20,389 nt of DNA from a virus, in the IMG/VR virus record IMGVR_UViG_3300017598_000090, positions 1 to 20,389 of that record; one strand, written 5' to 3'. Shown piece by piece: positions 12,539-20,376 of this stretch (positions are counted from its first letter, which is position 1; every line of letters starts with the position of its first letter). The translations under genes and the position numbers were made by a program. The notes below the pieces were generated by a model. The model was not told the origin of the DNA. It was given only the letters and a program-made list of their open reading frames with translations, and did not search any database.

Positions 12539-12780
12539 ATTCGAATAACTAAAACAGTTCCACTGCCAAGGGGTGCAATACTCCTGACGATTGCTAGAGC
12601 ATTCGGTTAAGGGACTCTCACCTTTCAGGTGATTGTAAGCAAATATATCGGTACGCCCTCCAGCTGATATGTTTCCCTTTTTAATTCTGGAGAGAATTTG
12701 ATGAACCATAATTCCTAACATAAAGTTGATTTGAATATCGGCTGGTTAGGTTGGGCATCTCCTTATATGGGAGAAGTCAG

Positions 12781-12881
12781 ATGTATTTTATGTACAAGAT
12801 AGTTAACACAGTTAATGAAAAGTGTTATATAGGTATTACCTGTCTAGAGAAATAGTGAGACGAGGTTATAAACTAAAATAG
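12781..12881 (+). pseudogene. Truncated GIY-YIG homing endonuclease
   Basis: The ATG at 12781 opens 24 codons reading MYFMYKIVNTVNEKCYIGIT, then CLEK and a stop. The segment YKIVNT...KCYIGIT is the hallmark N-terminal strand pair of GIY-YIG nucleases (usual form (G/Y)(I/K)Y...YIGxT). The catalytic Arg, Glu and DNA-binding domain are absent. A neighbouring frame continues SREIVRRGYKLK to a stop at 12881, which may be the remains of the C-terminus after internal loss and a frameshift. It is too short to be active. It is likely what is left of a free-standing or intron-borne homing gene between the terminase genes. Confidence 0.75.
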
Positions 12882-12893
12882 TACCCTATCTTC

Positions 12894-12908
12894 AGACTGG
12901 AGGGGTCT
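12894..12908 (+). promoter_or_regulatory. Hairpin holding the ribosome site of the large terminase
   Basis: AGACT (12894-12898) pairs with GGTCT (12904-12908). The loop is GGAGG, the SD itself, and the ATG follows directly. The stem is short, so it may tune rather than block translation. Confidence 0.55.
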
Positions 12909-14453
12909 ATGTCAGAACAGATAATTATTGAACCACAAGCAGGAAAGCAAAAACAAGCTTGCAACATAGCTGTAGATTTTTTGATCTACGGTGGGGCGAG
13001 GGGAGCAGGTAAAAGTTACTTACTAAACATGTTGCCACTTAAGCACATTGAAGACCCGAAGTTTCGTGGTATCTTCTTTCGTAGACAACATGACGAGATC
13101 ATGGGTGCTGGTGGCTTATGGGATACAGCGACATCAATGTATCCCCAGTTTGGAGCACATCCAAATCTATCAAATTTAAGATGGAAGTTTCCTTCTAAAG
13201 CAGTTCTTCAAATGAAGCACATGTATACGGAAGCTGACAAAGAAAGACATCGTGGACTACAGTATTCATTTGTAGGTTTCGATGAGATCGATCACTTCAG
13301 TAAAGAACAGGTTATATTCTTACAAACTTGTCTACGTTCTGAAGCACAAAACGATTCGTATATGGTTGGTACTTGTAACCCGAATCCTGACTCATGGGTG
13401 TTAGACCTTGTAGAGTGGTATCTGGATGATGATGGGATACCAAACCCAGAAAGAAGCGGAACAATAAGACATTACCTAACAGTTGGTGGTGACTTTGTTT
13501 TTGCAGATACATCAGAAGAATTAGTTGAGAAGTACCCAGAGCTAGTTTATATAGAAAACACTAAAACTGGTAAGGTTGATTTTGTTCGACCTAAGACATT
13601 TGCATTCATAGCTGCTAATATTGATGATAACCCAGCACTTGTTAAGGCTAACCCTGTATATAAGTCTGAACTATTATCTCTCCCAGAGCATGAGAAGCTT
13701 AGACAATATTACGGTTCGTGGTATGCAAGGCCTACTGGTGCTAACTACTTCCAACGAGATTGGTTAGTAGAAGTTGATACATATCCTAACAAGGCTAAAT
13801 GTTGCCGAGCATGGGACAAGGCTGCAACCCAGCCAAGCGAACTTAACAAGAATCCAGATTACACAGCTTGTAGTCCAAGGATTTATATGTTCGAAGGTCT
13901 TTACTATCTTGTATTCGATGTACATGATTCAATCAAAGACCCAAAAGATAACGATAAAGATATTTCTGGACGTTTCAGACTCCGTTCAGGTGAAAGAGAC
14001 CTCTTAATAAAGAGACAGGCTCAACATGATGGCACAGATTGCCACGTAGTCTTTGCTGTCGACCCGTCAGCATCAGGAAAAACAGAATTTGAAAGCTCGT
14101 CTCAGAAGCTAACCTGTGAGGGAATGGTGGTCAAGAAAGACCCTATGCCTAACAACAAGAGTAAGTTAGTGAGATTTGAACCATTCGCATCTGCTTGTCA
14201 GAATGGATTGGTTAGAGTTGTTCGTAGTTCATTCCCAAACAAAGCCACGTATGACGCATTCATGAAAGAATTGGAAGCGTTTGACGGTCAACCATCTACA
14301 GTATCGAGAAAGGACGATTGGCCTGATGCAACTGCGTCAGCATTCAATTATATCTCTCGTATGAAGACTATTAAGGATTTCACAATCCCTACTGGTACTC
14401 CTACTGGCAAAGGTGGCTCATTATTATCATCCTTTAAGAAGACTTTATTCTAA
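12909..14453 (+). CDS. terL: Terminase large subunit
   Basis: This is the ATP-driven DNA packaging motor and headful or cos nuclease, 514 residues. The ATPase has Walker A GGARGAGKS at 28-36, Walker B FVGFDE at 121-126 and a coupling motif GTCNPNP at 154-160. The RNase H-like nuclease half follows, with acidic residues Asp303 (RAWDKAA), Asp385 (VFAVDPS) and the late pair in DDWPDA (469-473). Length and motif order are normal for the family. The start is fixed by GGAGG in a small hairpin just upstream. The portal gene begins at the last base of this gene. Confidence 0.95.
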   Translation: MSEQIIIEPQAGKQKQACNIAVDFLIYGGARGAGKSYLLNMLPLKHIEDPKFRGIFFRRQHDEIMGAGGLWDTATSMYPQFGAHPNLSNLRWKFPSKAVLQMKHMYTEADKERHRGLQYSFVGFDEIDHFSKEQVIFLQTCLRSEAQNDSYMVGTCNPNPDSWVLDLVEWYLDDDGIPNPERSGTIRHYLTVGGDFVFADTSEELVEKYPELVYIENTKTGKVDFVRPKTFAFIAANIDDNPALVKANPVYKSELLSLPEHEKLRQYYGSWYARPTGANYFQRDWLVEVDTYPNKAKCCRAWDKAATQPSELNKNPDYTACSPRIYMFEGLYYLVFDVHDSIKDPKDNDKDISGRFRLRSGERDLLIKRQAQHDGTDCHVVFAVDPSASGKTEFESSSQKLTCEGMVVKKDPMPNNKSKLVRFEPFASACQNGLVRVVRSSFPNKATYDAFMKELEAFDGQPSTVSRKDDWPDATASAFNYISRMKTIKDFTIPTGTPTGKGGSLLSSFKKTLF

Positions 14454-15985
14454 TGGCAAGAAAACGTAAGCAAAAGTTAGTTGCAAAGGAAGTTCCTGTT
14501 ACTATTAAAAAAAGTAGGAATGTTCCACGTGAAACATTATCGTTAGAGAAGAAAGCTTCTGTTGATGTTGGTGTGTCACGTATGATGTTAGGCTCGCAAG
14601 GTATTGATGGTCTCAGGACTACCAATGGAGCTATTAACGAACATTGTAACGCAGAGTTAAAGTGGCCTCACTCGATACACACGTATCAAGCGATGAGTCT
14701 CGACCCAACTGTAGCGGCTGTTAACAACTTCTACAATATGATGATAGCGAGAGCTGAGTTTGAATTTAAAGCTCCTGAGAACGCTTCAGCGGAGTCTATA
14801 GCGGCTACTGAGTACCTGAACTACTGTATGACTAATATGGAAGATCAGACTTGGCAACAATTCATTTCAGGAATCGGAACATACCGTATTTATGGTTTCA
14901 GTATAGCTGAGAAGTTATGGACTACTGTAAAGAACGGAAAGTACAAAGGTAGACTAAAGTGGAAAGCTCTTGCACAAAGGTCACAGCATACTGTTAAGCG
15001 TTGGGCTTGGGATAAGAATGACCCAGACAAGCTAACAGGAGTGTACCAGCAGAGTCAGGCGATGGATGTTGAAAGGTATGGAACTACAGAGTTCAAACCT
15101 GAACGCAAAATTGACCGCAGTAAGATTCTTCTTTTTAGATTTGACCCACAGAAGAACAACCCACAAGGAAAATCTCCTTTAGATGGTGCATGGCAAGCGT
15201 GGAAATATCTACAGCTAGTTAGAGAATATCAAGCGATTGGTGTTGCTAAAGACTTAGGTGGAATACCAGTTATTGGTTATCCAGTTGAGAAACTTATCGA
15301 AGCAGCCGCTGACCCAACAGGTGCAGCAGCAGTAACGTTAGACACACTGAAAGCTCAAGCATCGGCATTACATGCTGGTGATAGTACTTATGCTATTAAG
15401 CCAATTGATTACACTGACAACGGTAAAGAGTTATATACTTTTGAACTGGTTGGTATTCAAGGTGGTGGTAAGCAATATGATACTGGGGAAATTATAACCC
15501 AATACCAGAACGAAATATTAACTGTTTACTCAGCAGCGATGTTGAAGCTCGGTCAGGATTCTACAGGTTCATTCGCATTATCTGATAACATGAATAACAT
15601 GCTTGCCTTTGGTGTACAGCATAATCTTGACATTATTACTCAACAAATTAATGTTGATTTAATCCCTCAGACACTTGCAGCTAATGGTTGGTTGTTAGAA
15701 GAAGAGGACATGCCACGTCTTACGTATGGTGATATCGCTCCACGTGATTTAGACGAACTTGGTAAATACATGCAACGTACTCTTACAGCGGGTGGTATTA
15801 CAGCTGGTAAGAATCTTGAAGCAGCATTGCGTAAAGCAGCTAACCTTCCAGAAGCTACGTATGACGATCAGATACCAGAAGACTTTAAACCTGACAATGC
15901 ATCTAATGCAGGAAAGGGTGATGGGACATCTGGTACAGGTGGTTCGCAGACAAGTGGTGATGACAACAACGAGAACACAGGATAA
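14453..15985 (+). CDS. Portal protein (DUF935/gp29-like)
   Basis: The 510-residue protein would form the dodecameric ring at the head vertex through which DNA enters, binding terminase and later the neck. It follows the terminase with a one-base overlap. A conserved-looking core runs from about 70 to 460, including stem or clip candidates (LQLVREYQAIGVAKDLGGIP, about 256-275) and the segment FALSDNMNNMLAFGVQHNLD (about 370-390), typical of Mu gp29-like portals. The first 25 residues are very basic. The C-terminus is a Gly/Ser/Asn/Thr-rich tail from about 485. Family placement is from pattern memory; portal identity is well supported by order. Confidence 0.87.
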   Translation: MARKRKQKLVAKEVPVTIKKSRNVPRETLSLEKKASVDVGVSRMMLGSQGIDGLRTTNGAINEHCNAELKWPHSIHTYQAMSLDPTVAAVNNFYNMMIARAEFEFKAPENASAESIAATEYLNYCMTNMEDQTWQQFISGIGTYRIYGFSIAEKLWTTVKNGKYKGRLKWKALAQRSQHTVKRWAWDKNDPDKLTGVYQQSQAMDVERYGTTEFKPERKIDRSKILLFRFDPQKNNPQGKSPLDGAWQAWKYLQLVREYQAIGVAKDLGGIPVIGYPVEKLIEAAADPTGAAAVTLDTLKAQASALHAGDSTYAIKPIDYTDNGKELYTFELVGIQGGGKQYDTGEIITQYQNEILTVYSAAMLKLGQDSTGSFALSDNMNNMLAFGVQHNLDIITQQINVDLIPQTLAANGWLLEEEDMPRLTYGDIAPRDLDELGKYMQRTLTAGGITAGKNLEAALRKAANLPEATYDDQIPEDFKPDNASNAGKGDGTSGTGGSQTSGDDNNENTG

Positions 15986-16395
15986 TGACAGATTCAAATA
16001 AAAACGCAATCCCAATTATCAAGAGTGCAGATGAACTGAAACGAGAAGTGACGTTCATCTATTACGAGCCTAATAAACAGGATGCCCATGGTGATTGGGC
16101 TTCTGCTAACACTATTGAAAAGGCTTGTAGGAACTTCAATGAGAATTTAGAGAAAGGCAATGTTGTTGCTAATCTCTTCCACAGTCGTGATGACGATGGG
16201 AACATTGAAGCTACTGATTCATTTACGATTCAGAAGAGTTGGGTAGCACCAACAGACTGCATAATTGGTGAGACGGAAGTTATAGAAGGTACTTGGCTGG
16301 TCAAGGTTAAGTTTAATAACGATGTTCTATGGGACATGTTCTTACAAGAAACTGTATCAGGCGTAAGCTTTGGTGCGTTAGGAACAAGGAATTAA
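15985..16395 (+). CDS. XkdF-type prohead protease
   Basis: The 136-residue protein matches the N-terminal domain of phage serine protease XkdF. It has YYEPNKQDAHGDW (26-38), then LFHSRDD (64-70) with the probable catalytic His66, an SWVAPTD strand, and EGTWLVKV. It ends in SGVSFGALG (125-133) with the probable nucleophile Ser128. Such enzymes cleave scaffold and capsid proteins during head maturation. In many phages this domain is fused to a C-terminal extension. Here it stops at 16395 and the extension starts as a separate gene in another frame two bases later. It overlaps the portal end as ATGA-type coupling. Confidence 0.82.
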   Translation: MTDSNKNAIPIIKSADELKREVTFIYYEPNKQDAHGDWASANTIEKACRNFNENLEKGNVVANLFHSRDDDGNIEATDSFTIQKSWVAPTDCIIGETEVIEGTWLVKVKFNNDVLWDMFLQETVSGVSFGALGTRN

Positions 16396-16396
16396 T

Positions 16397-17347
16397 ATGA
16401 GCTTAAAGCCAGAAGACGAAATTACAAGTATCACATTCGACCATAAAGGTGCTCACATGGCTGTATGTCATAAAGCGCAAGGTTATGGAGCTAACGGTAG
16501 GCCAGAGGCTCTACTTATTAAATCGGATGATGAAGCTATACCAGACGAAGCTATAAGTGACCTAGAGTTCATCAAGGCTACTTCAGAAGTTCAGATAGAT
16601 ACAACAATGTTTACATTCTTACGTAAATGGATGGGTATGTATTACGATGATGCCGATGCACTTGCACGTATCCTTGGATATGAAGGTGATGGTATGGAAG
16701 TCACTGAATGGATTGAAGAGAAGATTGAAGGCATTACGCTGCTTGAGGCTGCTACTCTGTGTGGAGAAGCTTCTCAATATGTCGATGAAGATATTGCAAA
16801 GCTAAACGAATTTATTAAGTCATTTGAAGACTTAGAAAAAGATTCATTATCTGAGGGCGACCCAGATGTGAAAGAAGAGATTGATAAATCTCAAATACCC
16901 TCAGAAAATAAACTAGAACCCCAAGGAGACCTCATGTCTTTGACAGACCAAGAGAAACTTGAAAAAGCTAACCAAGACGCTATTGATTTAGCAGCAAAAG
17001 TTGAGAAGCTAGAGAAAGCCGCAGCAGATGCTAAAGACCGTGAAGACGCTCTAACAGCACGTGCAGACAAGCTTGAAAAAGCAGCTCAAGAACGTCTTGA
17101 AAAAGCTTTCTTAAACAAAGTACAAACTTATTCATTCGTAACAGAAGATGAAGCGGAAGAATTTGCTAAAACACTTATCCTATTGGACAACGAAGATGTT
17201 GTTACAATGTTAGACAAAGCACAAGCTGCATTGACTGCGTTAGGTGAGACACAAGGTGTAGATACTGAAACAGACGTAGTTCTGGAAAAGTCTTCAAGCC
17301 TACAAGATAAAATTATGGCTAAGTATGACTTAGGAGATAAAGACTAA
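16397..17347 (+). CDS. Protease extension plus scaffold domain
   Basis: The first about 45 residues (MSLKPEDEITSITFDHKGAH and on) look like the part that normally follows an XkdF protease domain. The middle (about 50-175) is acidic with Trp/Tyr spots. The C-terminal part (about 180-316) is an acidic Ala/Glu/Lys coiled coil typical of capsid scaffolds (KLEKAAADAKDREDALTARA). The protein would be targeted to the prohead through the scaffold domain and cut by the protease before it. A second start inside the gene (16934) would give the scaffold alone. AAGGAA precedes the main ATG. Its end overlaps the decoration gene start by one base. Confidence 0.75.
   Translation: MSLKPEDEITSITFDHKGAHMAVCHKAQGYGANGRPEALLIKSDDEAIPDEAISDLEFIKATSEVQIDTTMFTFLRKWMGMYYDDADALARILGYEGDGMEVTEWIEEKIEGITLLEAATLCGEASQYVDEDIAKLNEFIKSFEDLEKDSLSEGDPDVKEEIDKSQIPSENKLEPQGDLMSLTDQEKLEKANQDAIDLAAKVEKLEKAAADAKDREDALTARADKLEKAAQERLEKAFLNKVQTYSFVTEDEAEEFAKTLILLDNEDVVTMLDKAQAALTALGETQGVDTETDVVLEKSSSLQDKIMAKYDLGDKD
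16934..17347 (+). CDS. Nested scaffold protein from an internal start
   Basis: At residue 180 of the larger gene an in-frame ATG (16934) is preceded by a strong SD AAGGAG (16923-16928), five bases away. It would give a 137-residue, almost purely coiled-coil acidic protein. This copies the lambda C/Nu3 arrangement, where the scaffold is the separately translated C-terminal part of the protease gene. The SD is better than that of the main start, as expected if scaffold is needed in excess. Confidence 0.7.
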   Translation: MSLTDQEKLEKANQDAIDLAAKVEKLEKAAADAKDREDALTARADKLEKAAQERLEKAFLNKVQTYSFVTEDEAEEFAKTLILLDNEDVVTMLDKAQAALTALGETQGVDTETDVVLEKSSSLQDKIMAKYDLGDKD

Positions 17348-17874
17348 TGGCTAACCCTACAGCTACACAAACAAACATTCAAAGCGAAATTCTTGCTTAT
17401 GAAGAGTTGAAAGAATACGGCTACTGTCGTGTTAATGCTACGTTCGACAATGACCCGCTTATTGCTGGTGTTGGACTTGGTACTCTTTTCGCACGTACAG
17501 TTGATGAGTCAGCCTCACTAACAGTTTATGGCGCATGGGCACCTGTACCAGTTGCAGACCTTGCAGACGCTGCTACAGCATTTGCACCAACAGCTGACAC
17601 ACACGTTGAAGTTGGTATTATGATTGGTCATGGTAAGTTAGGTCTTGCTACAGACGAAGCATTCACAGTTGCAGACGCTACACAAGACATCGTGCTTTTA
17701 GTACGTGGTGCAGCTATTGTACGCTTGCCGTACATCAACTACACAGGTACTGCTACAGCAGCATCAACAGCGAACATCACAAATGTTATCCAGAATAACA
17801 TGGTTGGCGTAATGCCAGTAGATTCTTTCGCTCCATTCGACGGAACTTACTCTGACGTAACTCCAATCACTTAA
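17347..17874 (+). CDS. Head decoration protein
   Basis: The 175-residue, Ala/Thr-rich beta protein sits between scaffold and major capsid, the usual position of lambda gpD-like decoration proteins, which stabilise the expanded head at the three-fold axes. Its composition (many short T, A and V strands, few charges, no Trp-rich core) and size fit. No single diagnostic motif is visible, so the call rests largely on order. It starts in a TAATG overlap with the scaffold gene. Confidence 0.72.
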   Translation: MANPTATQTNIQSEILAYEELKEYGYCRVNATFDNDPLIAGVGLGTLFARTVDESASLTVYGAWAPVPVADLADAATAFAPTADTHVEVGIMIGHGKLGLATDEAFTVADATQDIVLLVRGAAIVRLPYINYTGTATAASTANITNVIQNNMVGVMPVDSFAPFDGTYSDVTPIT

Positions 17875-17897
17875 TAGTTTAAAGGATATAATTAAAC

Positions 17898-18920
17898 ATG
17901 AGTATTACACATAAGTTTGATAACGCTTATACCCTTACAGACTACACTGCGGAGATGAACATCATCCCTAACAAGTGGGGTTTGATAAGCCAGTCTGGGT
18001 TGTTCACAACAGAGTCAGTTGGCTCTAACACAATTACATTCGATAAAAGTTACGGCACTGTAGCATTGCTTGAGGATACTCCTTGGGCTGAGCGTTCACA
18101 GTTCAGTGGTAACAAGAAAACCGAAATGTACTCATTCAGCATTCCTCACTTCACATTGGATGACACTGTGACTGTTGGAGACGTTTGGCAGAAGCGTAAG
18201 ATCGGTACACCTGATCAGCAAGAAACCAAAGACAACGTGTTGATGGGCAAGATGGAGATGCTTAACGGCTCTTACGACATCACTCAAGAGTACGCTAAAT
18301 GTCAAGCAATCCAAGGTAACAAGTTTGCTCCTAACGGAACAATTGATACTGGTACTACTTGGTACGGTGAGTTCGGTAAAACACAACAAAACAAAAACTT
18401 CGATTTCGCAGGTGCTTCTGACCAGCGTGAAAATATCCAAGAAGTTGTTGCACACATTCAAGATCAATGGAAAGCTGGTGGTGTACTTGAGAACATTACG
18501 TTCTACTGTACTCCAAACTTCTTCTCAGCGTTAATCTCTAACGCACAGGTTGAAGCGGCATACACATACTACAGCTCTACCCAAGAGCCTCTACGTAACT
18601 CGTTACGTAACGGTATGTACCGCATCTTCGAATGGCAAGATGTAACATTCATCGAGTACCGTGGTAAACTTCCAGATGGCACAGCAATGTTCCCTGAAGT
18701 TACTGGTGGTCAAGCTTGGGCTGTTCCAAGCGGTGGTAACGGATTCGTAGAGTACTACGCTCCAGCTTATCGTTTCGATGAACTAGGTTCAACAGGTAGC
18801 GAACGTTACATGTGGACTTACGAAGATCGTGCTTCGAGTCAGATCGAAGTAATGTCAGAGAGTAACTTCCTGACAATGAACAAACGTCCTGAGTTAGTGG
18901 TACTATGTACTAACACTTAA
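17898..18920 (+). CDS. Major capsid protein, lambda gpE family
   Basis: The 340-residue protein forms the head shell. It fits the gpE type of HK97-fold capsid proteins. It has an early strand region with a Y/T-rich start and a segment resembling gpE's head-arm (FTTESVGSNTITFDKSYG, 36-53). A central GTTWYG then NFDFAG (about 153-173) resembles gpE's GGTEWS. The C-terminal half ends with the typical SQIEVMSESNFLTMNKRPELVV. Length is close to gpE (341). AAAGGA lies upstream of the ATG, and a strong terminator follows at 18949. Confidence 0.92.
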   Translation: MSITHKFDNAYTLTDYTAEMNIIPNKWGLISQSGLFTTESVGSNTITFDKSYGTVALLEDTPWAERSQFSGNKKTEMYSFSIPHFTLDDTVTVGDVWQKRKIGTPDQQETKDNVLMGKMEMLNGSYDITQEYAKCQAIQGNKFAPNGTIDTGTTWYGEFGKTQQNKNFDFAGASDQRENIQEVVAHIQDQWKAGGVLENITFYCTPNFFSALISNAQVEAAYTYYSSTQEPLRNSLRNGMYRIFEWQDVTFIEYRGKLPDGTAMFPEVTGGQAWAVPSGGNGFVEYYAPAYRFDELGSTGSERYMWTYEDRASSQIEVMSESNFLTMNKRPELVVLCTNT

Positions 18921-18948
18921 GACTTAGTTCAGACGAAAGTCTAAAAGA

Positions 18949-18974
18949 GGGAGTCCTGATGGACTCCCCTTTTT
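18949..18974 (+). terminator. Intrinsic terminator after the major capsid gene
   Basis: GGGAGTCC (18949-18956) pairs perfectly with GGACTCCC (18961-18968) around TGAT, followed by C and five T. A small AGAC-GAAA-GTCT hairpin (18931-18942) precedes it. It would limit readthrough from the abundant capsid message into the fibre-like gene. Confidence 0.93.
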
Positions 18975-19030
18975 CGTATATGCTTATTGAGTTTATATGA
19001 AAGAGATTAACATGATTACATAGGAATGCT

Positions 19031-20311
19031 ATGAGTAATACAGATAACATTTGGGGCACAACCCTAATTGAAAGGCAGACTGGTGCGAGAGCATCTGTAG
19101 CGTCAATTATAGCAGCAGCCGAAGGTGGTGGTGGTGGTGGAACTGATCCTGCTAAAGTCACTATCGTAAATGCTAAGTCAGATTTCCCTGATCCAGATGT
19201 ATCTAATGTGATCAACCTATTAGACGGTGAGACTTATTTAATCTCAGGAAACATTAATATAGGTGGTGATCGTATTTCATTCGGCATAGGTTCAGCCATC
19301 ATAGGATCAAACCGTTTCACAGATTTTATCACTTATACAGGAACAGACACTCTATTTACTGCAACATCTCAACACAAGATTGAAGAGATAGGCATTATAG
19401 CTTCGTTAGCTCAAGTGTTTGATTTATCAGGTACAACATCAGAAACAGCTGTGTATACAAATTCATATATTGTGTCTTGTGATTCTGTAGGTACGATTCA
19501 TGACTGGCGTACAATAGTATTCAGAAGCTTCTCTGTTGTTGGTGCAACCACAGGTGGATTAACTTTCACAGGTGATATTGAAGCATTCGATATGACAAAC
19601 TCATATTGGAGTGATGGTGTAGCAGGAACAATGTTAGATTTGAATGGTGCTACGTTTGATCGTGTGCAGGTTCTATCTGGTAACAGATTTAATGTCTTAG
19701 GTGGTGTTACAGCTATTGATGGAGCTGTAGATAATGGTAATCTAAATGCAGGAGGTCGAGGACTTATCGAAGGTTGTATCTTTGAAGGTGCAGGAACTTA
19801 CCTTAATAATATTACTACACAAGACACACAATGGACTATGCAAGGTAATGCTGGTATAGGTGATACATCAAAGAATGCCCAAGGGTATAACCACACTATA
19901 ACACTAACAACTATTGGCACAGGGGATGGTAATATTGGTAATCCTAAAGTTATGTCAGGCTCAACAAATTGGTTAGAGGAACAGTTAGATCAATTTGAGA
20001 TGACAACTGGAGGCCGATTCACATATAAAGGTGAAGACTCAGCAGAGTTCCATATAAGAGCTGTAATTAATGGCACAGCTCAGTCTGGAACTAACAGAAA
20101 CTTTAACCACTATTTAGGTAAGACTGGTACAATAATTACTGCATCAAAGATCACCCGCGAATACCATTCAGGGAACAATGGTACGGTCACAACAGCTGCC
20201 ATAGTTACATTAGCTAAAGATGACTTTATCGAGGTTTTTGTCGAGAATATTAGTGGAACCCAAAACTGGGAAACAAATATTGTAAATGTGATTATTGCAA
20301 GATCAGACTAA
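19031..20311 (+). CDS. Beta-helix fibre or decoration-like virion protein
   Basis: The 426-residue protein has a short N-terminal attachment segment (1-30), a Gly6 hinge at about 32-37 (EGGGGGGTD), then many short strands with Asn/Gly turns typical of a right-handed beta-helix (about 55-290, for example SDGVAGTMLDLNGATFD). A C-terminal jelly-roll-like domain (about 325-426) ends in strands IEVFVENISG and VNVIIARS. This pattern fits a trimeric head or tail fibre attached to the capsid. It follows the capsid gene after a terminator, with AGGAA before its ATG. I saw no catalytic depolymerase residues. A head fibre is the likeliest role because of its place between capsid and neck genes. Confidence 0.65.
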   Translation: MSNTDNIWGTTLIERQTGARASVASIIAAAEGGGGGGTDPAKVTIVNAKSDFPDPDVSNVINLLDGETYLISGNINIGGDRISFGIGSAIIGSNRFTDFITYTGTDTLFTATSQHKIEEIGIIASLAQVFDLSGTTSETAVYTNSYIVSCDSVGTIHDWRTIVFRSFSVVGATTGGLTFTGDIEAFDMTNSYWSDGVAGTMLDLNGATFDRVQVLSGNRFNVLGGVTAIDGAVDNGNLNAGGRGLIEGCIFEGAGTYLNNITTQDTQWTMQGNAGIGDTSKNAQGYNHTITLTTIGTGDGNIGNPKVMSGSTNWLEEQLDQFEMTTGGRFTYKGEDSAEFHIRAVINGTAQSGTNRNFNHYLGKTGTIITASKITREYHSGNNGTVTTAAIVTLAKDDFIEVFVENISGTQNWETNIVNVIIARSD

Positions 20312-20335
20312 TTTAGAAATAATTGAAATAAATGT

Positions 20336-20376
20336 TTGACAGAACTGAACTTATCGGACTATAATGATCTTATAAG
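20336..20376 (+). promoter_or_regulatory. Shared phage promoter element, copy 4
   Basis: TTGACA (20336-20341), 18-base spacer ending ATCGGAC, TATAAT (20360-20365), then GATCTTATAAG. It lies after the fibre-like gene and points to genes beyond the window. It is the closest to consensus of the four copies. Confidence 0.8.

Larger units (their letters stand above)
12540..12908 (+). other. Folded inter-terminase region, possible decayed mobile element
   Basis: This 369-base gap is full of base-pairing. GCAAT/ATTGC lies at 12575-12594, and TCACC/GGTGA near 12616-12631. A long-range helix of eleven pairs (one G-U) joins 12660-12670 with 12735-12745. Inside that helix, AATTCT-GGAG-AGAATT (12683-12698) shows an SD in its loop, three bases before an ATG with only five codons (12701-12718). 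TCTCC/GGAGA (12758-12774) hides the SD of the GIY-YIG remnant. I could not draw a convincing group I intron P3-P7-P8 core, so the class is open. Confidence 0.5.

Noticed and set aside
12575-12631. tRNA-Glu-like anticodon arm (CTTTCAG loop) with a GGTTAAGGGAC stretch before it
   Set aside because: No T arm, no acceptor stem and no D-stem pairing could be drawn, so it is treated as part of the folded inter-terminase region.
12540-12908. Group I intron
   Set aside because: Helices exist, but the conserved P7/P3 core strings (for example AGACTA with TATAGTC) were not found in a sensible order, and the region lies between genes, not inside one.
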